A stretch of DNA of 64,000 bases from assembly GCA_023105745.1 (NCBI GenBank), contig JALGQZ010000005.1, positions 62,001-126,000 of the forward strand. The letters run 5' to 3'. Origin of the DNA: Austropuccinia psidii. Its lineage: Eukaryota > Basidiomycota > Pucciniomycetes > Pucciniales > Sphaerophragmiaceae. The notes below the pieces were generated by a model. That model was not told where the DNA came from, did no database searches, and saw only the letters and a list, made by a program, of their open reading frames with translations. The stretch's first letter is position 1. Each line of letters begins with the position of its first letter. Of this stretch, positions 1-11,553 are shown piece by piece. The translations under genes and the position numbers were made by a program.

Positions 1-679
1 GTGCCGACCAGCACTGCAAAAGTGCTTACTTGGTTTAGGGGTTCTTTGTCAGAGAGAAAAGGGGGGTGTTGAAAGTGAACGAAAACGAGATGCTGAAAGC
101 ATTGAAAGTGAAGAGAAGCGAGTTGCTGAAAGCAAGAGATCACACGTGAAAAACACGGATGAATGTGAAATTAAAAGTGTTCTCTCAAACAAAGAATGAC
201 GTAATGATCACTCAGGTGATCATTACTATAAAAGAGGCTCACTTGATCACTTCTTTCTTTTCTGCTCGGAGAACTCCAATCATAAGTTATTTAATACTTA
301 GAATTAATAGCTATTGTTAGTCTTAGTCATACTATAAAAAGCATACTTTCTTGTCATTTTTTTGTTCTCCCCAACACATCAGTGTGTTGTAAAACGTGAC
401 TTATTTATTCTTAATTTATTCTTAATCGTTCTCTTATTATATATTGACACAGGTAATTTGTTTCCCAAATTACTGATGAAATACTCAAATTGACATGATA
501 TTTATTACAATCATAGTAGTTTCACAAATCATCTAACCCAACAGTATCTTCACTATAATTCTCTTGTATCGTCTTTTCACCTTTCAGGTAGACCTATTTT
601 CTTTATCTTTCTATTGTACTAAAAACTTCAATGTTGTTGATGAAATACAACACCTTTCAGTTTGCATCCTAATATTACA
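1..679 (+). mobile_element. 3' part of an LTR (left end outside window)
   Basis: No coding frame is visible. The segment contains a TATA-type promoter near 227 and ends with TTACA at 679, the same terminal bases as the other LTRs here (CTTACA). MULE transposase sequence begins directly after it on the opposite strand. I read it as the U3/R/U5 part of an LTR inserted in the MULE fragment, with its left end off the window. Positions 71-101 and 105-135 are an imperfect direct repeat with the core GAAAGTGAA and a shared TGCTGAAAGCA end. Family assignment is open because no second copy is in the window. Confidence 0.55.
197..234 (+). promoter_or_regulatory. Palindrome abutting a TATA box
   Basis: A perfect inverted repeat (GTAATGATCAC at 201-211, 4-nt spacer, GTGATCATTAC at 216-226) runs directly into TATAAAAG at 227-234. 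TGACGTAA at 197-204 resembles a CRE/ATF site. That this is an operator-like promoter element of the LTR is inferred from position. Confidence 0.5.
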
Positions 680-1113
680 TGCCTGTCAGACTCCCTCTGG
701 CTGCATAATTGGGCCTAAATTTTCCTTGGAATGAGCAGTGATTCAGACATTTGAGCAATTTGGGATGTTTCTTGCTCATTGAATTTCCTGAAAGCAGGAT
801 GTGCCATGATATTTTCAGTGGCATCATGGCTATGTTCAGGATTTTTGACTTTAAGAGTCCAAGTGGTACTCTTGGCATATTTCCTGGAATAAAGTCTAAA
901 AGGACAGGCAAGCTTTCTTGAGGTGACTGTTTTGGAGGGGCTTTTGTTGGGATTTGGGGTGCCAGACCTGTCACAACGTATTTCAATTTGGTTGTGGGTC
1001 ATATTGGACCTCAAGGTGGACACAGCATACCGCTGAGCCCTGGAAACATTATGCACATGTTGCCAAAGAAGCTCAAGGGTCTGAAATTCACCTTCAGTGG
1101 GGGGTTGAAGCAT
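680..1113 (-). pseudogene. FAR1-type MULE transposase, N-terminal fragment
   Basis: The frame starts at the ATG at 1113 with MLQPPTEGEFQTLELLW, almost the same as the start of the copy at 31825. It covers the FAR1-like zinc-binding DNA-binding segment, with cysteines in IEIRCDRSG and KLACPFRLY and histidines in EHSHDATE (a CCHH arrangement as in the WRKY-GCM1 superfamily). Such a domain would bind the transposon ends. About 140 residues remain before the LTR junction, so no DDE catalytic domain is present. The homologous copy continues with a GPIDCLIE-type linker. It is a fragment and not expected to be active. Confidence 0.7.
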
Positions 1114-1427
1114 TTTTTTAATGAAAATTATGTATAAAAGTAAAAAAAGGGGGAATCAGGGGATTTGGAATGGGGTAAGAGCCTTTTGAAATGTGAAAAA
1201 GAGGTGAAAAAAGGTGTGAAAAATGAACAGAAGTGGTTAAGAGTGAAAGAAAGTCGCTTAAATGTGGGATTAATAGATGAGGGAATGTAAAAAATTGAAA
1301 ATTGAGAGGCTTGAAAGCAGGTTGTTGTGGTGGAAAATGCAGTCTTTGGGGGGAAAAAGAAAAAAAGTGTGAAAAGCTTTGCAAAATGGCTTTGGTAATG
1401 CTGTTTTTCCAAAAAAAAAACAATGGT

Positions 1428-1490
1428 TTGGGGTGGGATAATGTGGATTATTGGGGTGTTTGGGCTTGTTTTTTTGGGGGGGCTGGGCAA
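1428..1490 (+). other. G-run tract in MULE 5' region
   Basis: Six runs of three or more G lie within about 60 bases. The equivalent C-run tract is present in the other MULE copy at about 31511-31553, so the tract belongs to the transposon's 5' untranslated region and is not random low complexity. It could fold as a G-quadruplex; this is inference. Confidence 0.4.
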
Positions 1491-1616
1491 AAAAGTCAGA
1501 AACAATTTGGAGTTAGAGAGGTTTTGTGGGGAAAAAACCTCTTTTGGGAATGTTTTGGCCCAATACAGGCCCAATTGTGTTTCATTTTTAATTAAAAATG
1601 GGCCCAGGGCACCCCT

Positions 1617-1680
1617 TACATGTTTTTACTAAAAACATACGTGTTTTTACCAATTTGCTTATGTGTTTTTACCAACACCC
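1617..1680 (-). repeat. Probable MULE terminal repeat
   Basis: Read on the minus strand this begins GGGTGTTGGTAAAAACAC and holds internal copies of the TTGGTAAAAACAC motif. The other MULE copy begins GGGGTATTGGTAAACACATG at 31336. The opposite terminus of neither copy is in the window, so the inverted-repeat nature is inferred. Confidence 0.5.
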
Positions 1681-1718
1681 TATTAATTATCATTTGTTCC
1701 ATGACCACTGAGCTGGTG

Positions 1719-2380
1719 TTACTGCTGGTTGGGTGCTGATTTCAGCTTCTGTAGCAGGTAAGAATGTATTGCCTTGAAAGTATTGTCTGTTACTTTATTG
1801 AGAGTAATGTTTCTGTGGCCTGGGAACCATGCCATGACCAATTTTAACCTGCCAAAGAGGAAAGAGGCCAGGTGGTAAGACTGCGATCCTAGTTGTTTAG
1901 CGCCTGTCAGTTGAATCAGGTAAGCTACTATCTTGATCATACCTTGACAGTCTGAAAAGGTGATTAATCTTTGCGTCTTATGGTCCCATGTTCTTGACAG
2001 AAAATCCTGGAGTGCTAGTTTCATCCCTTATAGCTCCATCTCAGCATTTGAAATGCTCTCAGGAATAAGTACTTTGACACGCATTTTGGACACATTCAAT
2101 CCCACTGCTGCTGCACCTGCATTATCCATGGAGAAACTCCCATCAGTGAAGTATATTACTATGAGTTCTCTGGAAAACTATTTGATTTGTGAGGTTACAA
2201 TTGTGATTGCTTTATCTTTTGGGACATTGAAGTTGAGTGGAGGGTTGAGGGGCTCTGCCCAGGGCTCTGATCCAAAGAGGAATAGTGGGTGGGTGGGTCT
2301 CAAGCAGTTTTTAGTCCCCCCATTCCACGGATTCTTGAATTGCAATTTGGTTCTTGTGATTTATGTAGCTCATTTCAGAC
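1719..2380 (-). pseudogene. LINE-like RNase H domain remnant
   Basis: On the minus strand the frame reads IVIYFTDGSFSMDNAGAAAV (TDGS carries the first catalytic Asp), then AEMEL (Glu), FSDCQGMIKI (second Asp) and VMAWFPGHRNITLN..TDN (PGH motif and last Asp). This order is typical of RNase H domains at the 3' end of some fungal LINE retrotransposons (Tad1/I type). An in-frame TAA just after AEMEL breaks the frame and no intact start exists. The host sequence resumes beyond the solo LTR at 4551. An LTR-type RNase H is less likely because PGH is typical of LINE/cellular-like RNase H. Confidence 0.6.
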
Positions 2381-2386
2381 CATATG

Positions 2387-4545
2387 TGTAAGGTTTGTCT
2401 ATCAAACTCTTGATAATAGTAACAAATATCAAAAGTATTATTACTGTCATCAGTAGAAAATAAAATAATTAAATATTATGACCACAAATTAATACAATTA
2501 TTAAAAATAACTGTATAAAAAGAAGAACTAATTATCATTAAATAATTTAATGGTAAAAGAGTTTTTAAAAATTATAATAAATTATAATTATTCTATTATT
2601 ATTAAGGTCACTGATGGTTATAATAAGAAGAAATATAAGAGCTCTTAATGAGACAATTATATGTGTAAAATAATAATATCTAACCAATTATAGATAATAT
2701 AAATATTATTTATAAAGAAATATCATACACACTGTGAAGAGATAAATCATATAGAGAAATTCTATATAAAAAACTAATACTAAATAAAAAAAATATAGAA
2801 ATTCAGAGAAAATCTACTTATAATATTTATTCAAAAAAATAAGTCAAAAACAAAAACAACTATATTATTGAATAATCCTTATAAGCTAAATGTGCACCAA
2901 AAATAAATATTTTAAAAGAATAAAACAAATTTTCATTACAAAATAATATTTAAGAGTTTTTAGAGGAAATTTTTGGATTTTAAAGAAATTTCAAGAAAAC
3001 ATTACCATATAATAAAATAAATTATTGGTGATTACAGAAATATAATCCAGATTATATTCTTTAAACTCTTTATTCATTATTTATAGACAATTAGAAGAAA
3101 TTAATAATTACTTTAATAATATAAGAGTTTATATTGAATGAAATCTTACCTGTTTTTAAATGTCAGATTGATTGAATGCTGATGATTATGGACAAAAATA
3201 GTTATCCAAAGTCTTCTTTTATGCCTTCATAGTAGCTTTCATTCTCAACAATTGATATAGAATGCGTGCTCAGCCCAAAGCTAAAAACCATGCTTAAACA
3301 TGGGGTTCGTGGCTTAAGGTAGCTTATTTTCAATTGCAATTTAAAGCTATCAGTGTTATTCTTAACTCCAAGTAACTTTATTCCTCATTTAAGTTTTTTA
3401 CTTGAGGTTTTAATACAAAATTAACTTAGTTATATTGAATTTAATCACATTAAAGGCTTAATAATAAGCCTTAAAGAAAAGATATTTTAAATAAAATTTT
3501 GAATTAATTTTTCAAGAAATTTTAATTTTCTTTAGAAATAACTAATACAAGTATTTTTAAGGCTAAATAGCTAGGAATCCTACTATTAAAAGATATTCAA
3601 ACTTTGATTTATAAGAAGATAACATTAATTTTTAAGTTGTGTGAAATTTTCAAGTAAATATATGGAGAATTGGATTTTATATGAATTTTTGGAATTATTG
3701 CTATTTTCCAGGAAAAAATAGAAATACATACTAAACCTTAGCTTTTTATAAGGTTTCAATTCTCTTAGCTTAAGCTTTAAGCTTAATAAAGCTTTGAAAG
3801 TTTTTAAAACCTTTATTACAAGCCTGCATATGAGGATTTACCCTTTGGCAGCTTGTAATTCCTGTCCAAAAGTGGAATAGATCATCTTAAACTTTAATTT
3901 TGAATTAAAGTCTAATATTAAAGCTTTAATAAGGTTTAAAATCCTTTAATACAGGAGGACAACCTTATTTGGGCTCTTTCAGATCACAAAAGTTAAGTAC
4001 ACTGGCTCTTTTTGTCTTTTTCCTTGATCACACCTTTTTACATGAATTTTGCCCTTTTATTTATTTAGGTTGATAAATTGGCTTTAAACCTATTTAAATT
4101 GTGCTTATGCAGGATTTACAGCCTTTATGGAAAATTCTTAGCCAATTTAGTAAATATTCACAACACCTCAATTTTAACTAAATTTTTGTAAATTTTCATA
4201 AACCTTATGAAACTTTAAATTTAAGCTTAAATTTGACAATTTGTAAATTTTAGTAAAAATGGTTAGATTGTGCAATTGTACTGTGAGATTATTAAATCTT
4301 CCAATAACACTAGAAATAAGCAATTATAGGTATAAAATTACATGAATCTACCCTAGATTATTTCTGGTGTAGGATCCAAAAATGACATAATATTTATGTC
4401 CTTGTTTATCCAAAATAAAGTTATACTTATTTCTTGTCATTTTTAAGTTTGAATTAATTTGATAAGTCTGTTTATGGCTAAATCAAATGTATAAAAAGTT
4501 ATTCCTGGCCTTATTGATATGTCATACATACCTCACAGACTCACA
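2387..4545 (-). mobile_element. Solo LTR (2159 bp) in LINE-like remnant
   Basis: The ends are TGTAAGGTTTG at 2387 and ACAGACTCACA at 4545, i.e. TG...CA when read on the minus strand. The 5-bp target duplication ATATG is exact at 2382-2386 and 4546-4550. The content is AT-rich with no coding frame. The 5' bases resemble those of the F1/F2/F3 LTRs (TGTAAG..TTGT..AT.AAAC), so a related gypsy family is likely. Confidence 0.8.
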
Positions 4546-4550
4546 ATATG

Positions 4551-4763
4551 AGAGATTTTATCAAAGAAGGGTACCTTAGCTTCTTTACCATATATGACAC
4601 CCTAAAGCACCATAATATTCTTTGGAAAAGTTGCAGGGGAGTTTCTTGTCTTATTGCTTCCAAAGATTCTCTATGGAAGCTTCCTAGACCAAACCAAGAG
4701 TCTTCAATCCACAATATGTAAAGCCAGCTTTAGATTTTTTTGCTTCTTCTGTTGTACCATAGT
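4551..4763 (-). pseudogene. LINE-like remnant, continuation
   Basis: This flank joins the RNase H remnant at 1681-2386 once the solo LTR and one copy of ATATG are removed. Short minus-strand stretches such as LQLFQRILWCFRVSYMV are compatible with the RT-to-RNase H linker of a LINE, but stops are frequent. It ends where the F3 LTR begins. Confidence 0.35.
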
Positions 4764-6559
4764 TGTAAGCCTTAGAGGTATTATTATACACCCAAAAGAC
4801 CACACATGAAACAATGATACCATTATAAATAATACAAATTTATTTATATTATAAAGTACAAAATCAAAATATGAATATAAAATTTATATAAAAAATTGAA
4901 GTTTTAATTATAGTTTAAGATTCAAATTAATTTGAAATTTAAAATTTTGAAAATACATTTTTACTTGAAAAAATTAAGTAAAAATGAATTTTTAACAAAA
5001 ATATTAAAATCAAAATATTTTTGAAAAAAGTTAAGTAAAAATTATTATAACTTTTCTCCAATAAATAAACATTAGAAAATTATTTCACTATTGGATTACT
5101 CATAAAAAATAAGGTGGGGGAACCTCTGGGTAAAATTTTGGTAACTCAACCCTAAATAAGCTTAAATTAAGCTTTTGGTATTTTCTGTACAACAGTTGAA
5201 AATCCTCAAAAAATTGATTGGATTAAAATCACATATGGTGTTAACCATCAATTTTTGTGTTAAAATTGAGGTGTTGTGTGTAGCTTAGAAGCTATGAGAA
5301 ATTGAAGTATTTTCAATTGAAATGTCAAAATGTGCCCATGTATTATATAAATGAGCTTGAATTTAAATATGTGGTATCAATTATTACGGTTGTTTACTTT
5401 AAAAACTCAATTGAATTACATATGTAAATTACAAGCATAATGCATGATGAGGAATTAAAGAAAAAATAAATTGGAAAGATTGATTCTGGGGGGAAAAGGA
5501 ATCTTGGCTCTAAAGGGGAGCCAGACACCAAATTCCTTGTTGAAATGCATTAGATGTCAAAATCCACTCAAATGTTCATCAATTTTGGCCTGGAATTGAG
5601 TCACAGGGTCTGTGTCTCAATTGATGATGAGGCTTTGATACCAACCAGGGAAGTTTTAACTGTATCCAAGAGGGTAAAACTACCCATAAGATAAAAAAAT
5701 CATAGTAAAAACAGATTCAACTGGTTTTTACGTCTCACACACACATTCTTGCATGTTCTTCAGGCTTAAAACCAGGTATTACTATAGAAATGGCTAATTT
5801 AAGGGTCCAAAATGGCCAAAACCAGCCCTTCTTTGGTCTAAACCAGGTTTCAATGGTGCCATAATTGGATTTTTATTTTCATAGTGTTCTTCACAACTTA
5901 AAAGAGTATATCTCACTTTTGGAGTAAGAAAACTGGTGGCTATAAAAGAAGGTCTTCTTTGCCCCACTTTTCTCTTCTTATTACAATCTTTTCCCTTTAT
6001 AATTAGTTTAAACACTGTTAAACCAATCAATGAAATATTCCAAACAGATTTCTTTAATTATTTTAAATCTTTTAACCATGTGAAAAAATAATTATGATTA
6101 TTTTTTGTAACTTTTATCATCATTTTTATGCTTGAACCACCCCATAATTGAATTAAAGCATCTTTCATCACTGTTAGCTTTGTCACTTTGTTTCCAAATT
6201 CACTCTTGTCACTTTTGGGTGTGTTTTCTCTTCAATAATCCTTTTAAATACTTTCTTCTTTTTTTAATTTCCTGCATTTCTTTTCTGAATTAATTCCAAA
6301 TTAAATTTCTCTTGAAGAAATTTCTGTTGTAGCCTTAAATATCTTTTCTAGAGTTTTTTTGGATAAATTTTCATTGTTGTTAAAACAATAAATATTTATA
6401 TTATTTTTTTATACTTATAAATTTAAAAATAATAAATTTGGTGTATTTTTGCTTGAAAATCTTAATTCTTATTATTTTTAATCAATTTTACCTTATACAA
6501 ATTTTGAGGACAGGAAAAGTACCTGATTTCTAATCAAAGTTTCATATTCAAAGCTTAAA
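4764..6559 (+). repeat. 5' LTR of F3-a
   Basis: Begins TGTAAGCCTTAGAGG and ends just before the primer-site-like TTTGGCGGCC at 6560. Its reverse complement matches the F3 LTRs at 7712, 13047 and 18039 along the whole length. Length 1796 bp. The terminal bases are decayed (CTTAAA instead of CTTACA). Confidence 0.75.
5940..5953 (+). promoter_or_regulatory. F3 LTR TATA box
   Basis: GGCTATAAAAGAAGG is present in this LTR and, on the other strand, in the F3 LTRs at 7712, 13047 and 18039. It lies in the last third of the LTR, a sensible place for the U3/R boundary. Confidence 0.45.
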
Positions 6560-6580
6560 TTTGGCGGCCCAGCCATGATA
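6560..6580 (+). other. Primer-binding-site-like motif, F3-a
   Basis: TTTGGCGGCCCAGCCATGAT follows the LTR end directly. The other families have close versions (F1 TTTGGGGGCCTGGCCGTG at 34664; F2 TTTGGGAGCCTGGCCGTG at 46525). The TGG two bases after the LTR would pair with a tRNA CCA end, but I cannot name the tRNA. Confidence 0.45.
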
Positions 6581-6779
6581 TTTCACCTGTAACATAATTT
6601 TTTTACTTTTTAATCTTTTCTTATATTGAAAAATTCAAAAATCCCCCTAAGAATATTTAGAACCCAAAAAATTCATAAAAAATAAAACCTTTCATATTAT
6701 AAGTGAGACTTGATTTTTTCATTTCTCTTTTTGAAAAACCTTTTTTTACTTAATTAATTGCTTTTTTTATTAATTTTAG

Positions 6780-7711
6780 TGTCTGAAAACATGGTAAGAC
6801 AAGAAAATATTGAAAATGCATAAACAGTCACTAGCATTATCCCTGCAAGTACTAACATATCTGAGCACAATAATACTGTTATTATAGATCCAAATAACCA
6901 ACGAGAGCAATTTTTTTCTGAATTAATGAGCTTGAAAATAAGTAATCCCCTTCAGAAAGCAAAGAATTTGGCCAATAATAAGTTTTTGACACAAAATTAC
7001 TATTCTGAAGCTTTTTCAATCATAATTATGCCTTCAACCAGATCAGGAGCCAGCTATAACCCCTCAAGCAGCTCCCAAAAATGTTATAGATGTGATTATG
7101 GAAGACGCCACTCAGTTTCAGAAGGACAACAGTCAGTAAATAAAACCCAAACTGACAAATTATGCCATTCTGAAGCTTACAATACTTTTTTACCTTCAAA
7201 AAGAGCTGACACCACAACAATAAGCTTCTGTGGACATATACAAGGACAGCCATAAGGCTTAAAACAATGTATTGCAGCAGAAAGACTACCACATCCTTCC
7301 AGATCTGTGAACAAACTGCATGAATTCTTACCTGACTGTGAGAAAATTCCTGGGCCATCCCAACATTTGAAAGCTACTCAATGGATGGCATCCATTTATG
7401 GAAAAGAAAAACATGATGCTTTTAACAGCAGAATGGAGGAAAAACAACCCTCCACCACCCAAGGAAGTGCCAAAAACAGACCCAATAGCCAGAAGCAGCA
7501 ATTTCAACATGAAAAAACAGCCACAATCTCAGAACCAAAAGGCAAGGCACCAGCTACAAAATCTTACATCCAGGGCTACAGAATCCCAAAGATTCAGCAG
7601 CATCCCATGGAAAATGTATTTCAGATGGCCAGAACAATTATGGAGATTCAGAAAAAGGAGGAAGCCATATTAAAATATAAGAAATGATTTATGACATCCT
7701 GGATGGTATTC
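6780..7711 (+). pseudogene. F3-a leader exon and gag N-terminal region
   Basis: A 198-nt leader segment (6780-6977) is preceded by TTTTAG. Its donor is AT instead of GT, while the sister copy at 17619-17816 keeps GTAAGT and has exactly the same length. The main frame starts at the ATG at 7028 (MPSTRSGASYN, like MTTKRGSQYS in F2 and [10 protein letters not shown] in F1). From 7307 the single open frame switches, through a small indel, from the main frame (FLPDCEKIPGPSQ) into the conserved +1 frame ending QGYRIPKIQ..ENVFQMARTIME..KYKK. Translation ends at 7687. The copy is broken, but it documents both frames. Confidence 0.6.
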
Positions 7712-9508
7712 TGTAAGGTGTGGATATGAAACTTTGATTAAAAATCAAGTACTTTTTCTGTCCTCAAGATTTGTATAAGGTAAAATTCAGTTAAAAATGG
7801 TATGAAATATTATTTTTAAGAGAAAACACACCAATTTTATTGTTTATAACTTTATTAGTATAAAACAATAATATTATCAAAATTAATTGTTTTACCAACA
7901 ATAAAGATTTATCCAAAAAAATACTCTACAAGAGATATTTTAAGGCTACAAAAGAAATTTCTTCAAGAGCAATTTCAATTGGAATTAATTGAGCAAATAA
8001 CTGCAAGCAATTAATTAAATAACAAAGTCTTTAAAAAGAATATTAAAGAGAAAACACGCCCAAAAGTGACCAGAGTGAATTTGGAAACAAAGTGACAAAG
8101 TTTACAGTAATGAAAGATGCTTTGATTCACTTTTGGGGTGCTTCAGGGGTAAAAATGATTATAAGAGTTACAAAAAATGATTAGAATGATTTTCTCACGC
8201 GGTTAAAAAGGATTAAAATGATTTAAAAATGGTGGTTGGAATCTTTGATTGATTGGTTTAACAGTGTTTAAACTAATTAATAAAAGGAAAAGATTCTAAC
8301 ATGAAGAGAAAAGTGGGGCAAAGAAGACATTCTTTTATAGCCATCAATTCTCTTACTCCAAAAGTAAAATTTACTCTTGTCAGTCGTGAAAAACAGTCTG
8401 ACAACAGAAAAGCCAATTATGGCATCATTGAACCCTGGTTTAGATCAAAAAGGGCTGGTTTAAGCCATTTTTAGTCATTTTGAGCCATTTTAGACCCTTA
8501 AATCAGCCATTACTATAGCAATACCAGGCCTAGAGCCTTCAAAACACGTCAGAAGGTGTGTCAGAGGCGTAGAAACCAGTTAAAACTGTTTTTACTATGA
8601 TTGTTTTATCTTAAGGGTAGTTTTACCCTCTTGGCAACAGCTAAAACTACCCCAGTTGGTATCAAAACCTCATCATCAATTGAGTCCACAGACTCTGTAA
8701 CTCAATTCCAGGCCAAAAGTGATGAACTTTTGCTTGAATTTTGACATCCCACTCCTGTCAGCAAGGATTTTGGGGGTCTAGCTCCCCCTGAGGGCTGGAG
8801 TTCCTTTCCCCCCCCAAATTTAATCTTTCCAATTTATTTTTTCTTTAATTCCTCATCATGTATTATACTTATAATTTACACATGTAATTCAATTCAATTG
8901 TACAGTACAATACAGTAATAATTGACACCTCATATGTAAATCAAAGTTCACTTATGTAATACACGCGCACATTTTGACATTTCAATTGAATTCAATTGAA
9001 AATACTTCAATTCCTCATAACTTCTAAACTAAACACAACACCTCAATTTTAACACAAAAAATTAATGGTTAACACCACATGTGGTATGAATTAAATTAAG
9101 GTTTTGAGGATTTTCAACTTTTGTATTGAAAATACTAAAAACTTAATTTAAGCTTATTTAGAGTTGAGTTACAAGAATTTCACTCAGAGTTGACCCCACC
9201 TGATTTTTTATGAGGAATCCAATGGTGAAATAATTTTTATGTGTTTATTTATTGGATAAAAAGTTATAATAGTTTTATATAACTTTTTTCCAAATTTATT
9301 TATTTTTTCACAATTTTGTTAAAATTTCATTTTTACTTAATTTTTTCAAGTATAAATGTAATTTTATACTTACAAAATTTAATGTACTTTTATTTTTGAA
9401 TTGTAATTAATTTTTTATTTATATTTTGATTTTTATTTTATTTATATTAATATGTTATTTTTGTATTTGTCGTCTTTTGGGTATATGAAATTACCTCTAG
9501 GGCTCACA
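7712..9508 (-). mobile_element. Solo F3 LTR in F3-a gag
   Basis: Reads TGTAAGGTGTGGATATG at the left and CTAGGGCTCACA at the right, 1797 bp, with the exact target duplication TATTC at 7707-7711 and 9509-9513. Gag sequence continues on both sides in register with the sister copies. No internal region remains, so it is a recombined solo LTR. Confidence 0.85.
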
Positions 9509-9513
9509 TATTC

Positions 9514-10907
9514 TAAGCTTGTACATAGCTATAAATGATGTAAAAAGTCATATTTATGATGAAAATGCATCCATTTGTAACAATCTTAAGACAAATAACT
9601 TAATTATGAGCCAAATAAATGAAACACTTATGTGTTTTGAAAAATTTTTAAGAAAAAATTAAAACTTCCAATAAAGACAATTAATTTGGTAATCAAGTAA
9701 AAGAAAAATCTGCCATTATCAAAGAGCTAACAGATAAATATTCCCAATTCAATATTGATTACATAATTGAAACAAGGATAAAACAATCCATAAATATTAT
9801 CAAAGCAGATAATAAGAAAATCCTTGATGAAATTCCAAATTCCTTTACTGAAGTAAAGACATATACAATTGCCTTTACAAATTGTTTTGACACCCCACAA
9901 GAGGAAGTATCAAAATTAACAATGAAACTGAATCAAGTTGCTCCTGATAATACTAGACAAACAGAATTATGGAAATAATTGACACATGAATAAGGCATGT
10001 ATAAAATTGAAGTAATAAATTGAACACAGGGCTTCCAAAAAGAATTTAGAAATTCCCAAATGTGTAGCACCAGTAAAATGAATTATATTGAGCAATTTCT
10101 GCACAGCTTACTAAGAAGGTCCACACCTCTAAAGCAAAATGAGGGTACAACAAATTGCAACCCACAAGTATTGGATTTAGGAAATTCACAATTAAAGAAT
10201 GAATTTTCCACTCCTTTCCATAACTTGGAACCATCAATGGGCCAAGAACTTATGAAAGAAGTACCAAAACTCAAGGAATGGCCTCACTTCAGTGGTGAAG
10301 GGGAGTATGACCATATGGAATTCATCAGAGGTATTGAAATTATTAAAGAATATTTTTAATTACAAGACAGGTTGGTGACAGAAAGATTTAGCACCTTGTT
10401 TACCAGATCAGCCTATATATGGTATATCAAATTAAGACAAGCACATGGACACCAAAGTTGGACTCAGTGTAAAACCCAAATTATCAACAAATGGGCCAAT
10501 GATGCTTGGAGGTTTAAAGTGCAAACAGCCTTTGAATCTGCAAAATTTAATGCTGATAAAGACAAAGCTTCACCATAGTTTTTCCAAAAGAAGGACATAT
10601 TAACAGCATTATATCCTGAGGTTTCAGAATTTATTATTCACAGAAAGCTTCACTGACAATGTGGAGGTGACTTAGAGCATTCTGTCAAAAGCAGGACTAC
10701 TTAACAATATTCACCAGAAGATATTATAAATATATTTGAATGGGTGACCACCAGAACTAGAATTGGTTCTAGTAGGGTGAATCTCAAACCAAGGTTTAAT
10801 ACACCTTGGAAAGATTCTGTGGACAAAAATCACAAAGAAAATTCTGATAATATGAAGTATAAATCTGCAAATATAATCAGAAAGTGCCATATTTGCCAAA
10901 GCACAAC
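9514..10907 (+). pseudogene. F3-a gag, central and capsid part
   Basis: Continues Gag after the solo LTR: a coiled-coil-like stretch (CNNLKTNNL, then a frame rich in K/E/I), then at 10060-10359 and 10372-10578 the retrotransposon Gag domain (KEWPHFSGEGEYDHMEFIRG, then WTQCKTQIINKWANDAW). It continues to the first half of the zinc knuckle, CHICQSTT, where the F5 LTR has landed. Several in-frame stops (for example after IIKEYF at 10357) show decay. It matches the minus copy at 15223-17436 closely. Confidence 0.7.
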
Positions 10908-10973
10908 TGTCACAGACCTGGAAAATACCCCTCTCAATTGGTGTTTACAGAAATTCAAGCCTCCGCCAATTTG

Positions 10974-11463
10974 GCCATATCCTCATTTTATGCCATTTTA
11001 ACCCTCATGGCAGGAAATGACCTTTTGGCCATATCCTGCACCATTGGCCTCTTTGGCCAATTCTCAATTCCACCACCCCCAGGCCATTATGTTATTTCTG
11101 GACCTGGGGGGTAATTCACCATTCCAGGGGCCTCTTTCCCCTCTAACCCAATCCAGGGCCTTTGGTTCATCCCCTTTGATTAGGGGGTTTAGGGCCATTT
11201 AGGCCCCCTACAGCTTCTACAATCCGCGGCCCATGGGCTGTGGGACCAGTCAGGCCCCTTTTGGCCCAATTCCAATGAGGCCAAAAGGGGCCAAGGCAGA
11301 AATTAAATAGCCTCCAACCACAATTGGGCCCACCTGAGCCTGTTTTTTGGCCAAGCACCCAAGAATCACATAATGGCCAAAAGAACCAAAACATTCAATT
11401 TGGCCATAAATTACCATGGACCCCAACATTCCACCCATGGCCTCTGGCAACCACCAAAGGCCA
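10974..11463. repeat. GGCC-rich segment of the F5 LTR
   Basis: About twenty GGCC tetramers lie within 490 bases, many as TTGGCCA or AGGCCCC. One or two are expected by chance at this composition. The segment is clearly richer in G+C than everything around it. No frame carries a recognisable protein, so a DNA- or RNA-level role or expansion is more likely. Confidence 0.6.
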
Positions 11464-11553
11464 CCAGCTCAGTACCAGTAATATTTCCCTCATTTATGGA
11501 CCCTGTACTTCAGGAACCAGAAATGGGGAATATATGGTATTATATATCATTAT

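Larger units (their letters stand above)
680..1680 (-). mobile_element. MULE transposon fragment A, 5' end
   Basis: This is the 5' end of a Mutator-like element read on the minus strand: terminal repeat (about 1617-1680), an untranslated region with long G and T runs, then the start of a FAR1-type transposase frame. It matches the second MULE copy at 31336 in order and in protein. It is cut at 679/680 by the LTR at the window's left end, so the transposase core is not here. The outer end is placed at 1680, where the similarity to the other copy's outer end stops. Confidence 0.7.

Noticed and set aside
201..226. Rho-independent-terminator-like hairpin
   Set aside because: The palindrome is followed by a TATA box, not a T run, and the genome is eukaryotic; read as a promoter site instead.
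1118..1574. Minus-strand Phe/Pro/Ser-rich ORFs
   Set aside because: Translation of the untranslated 5' region of the MULE; no conservation of the frame in copy B beyond shared DNA.
1302..1632. Overlapping G/W-rich ORFs in the MULE-A 5' region
   Set aside because: Low-complexity translation of G and T runs; the other MULE copy does not preserve the frame.
1960..2391. 143-codon plus-strand ORF
   Set aside because: Antisense of the RNase H remnant, whose minus-strand motifs (TDGS, PGH) are clear.
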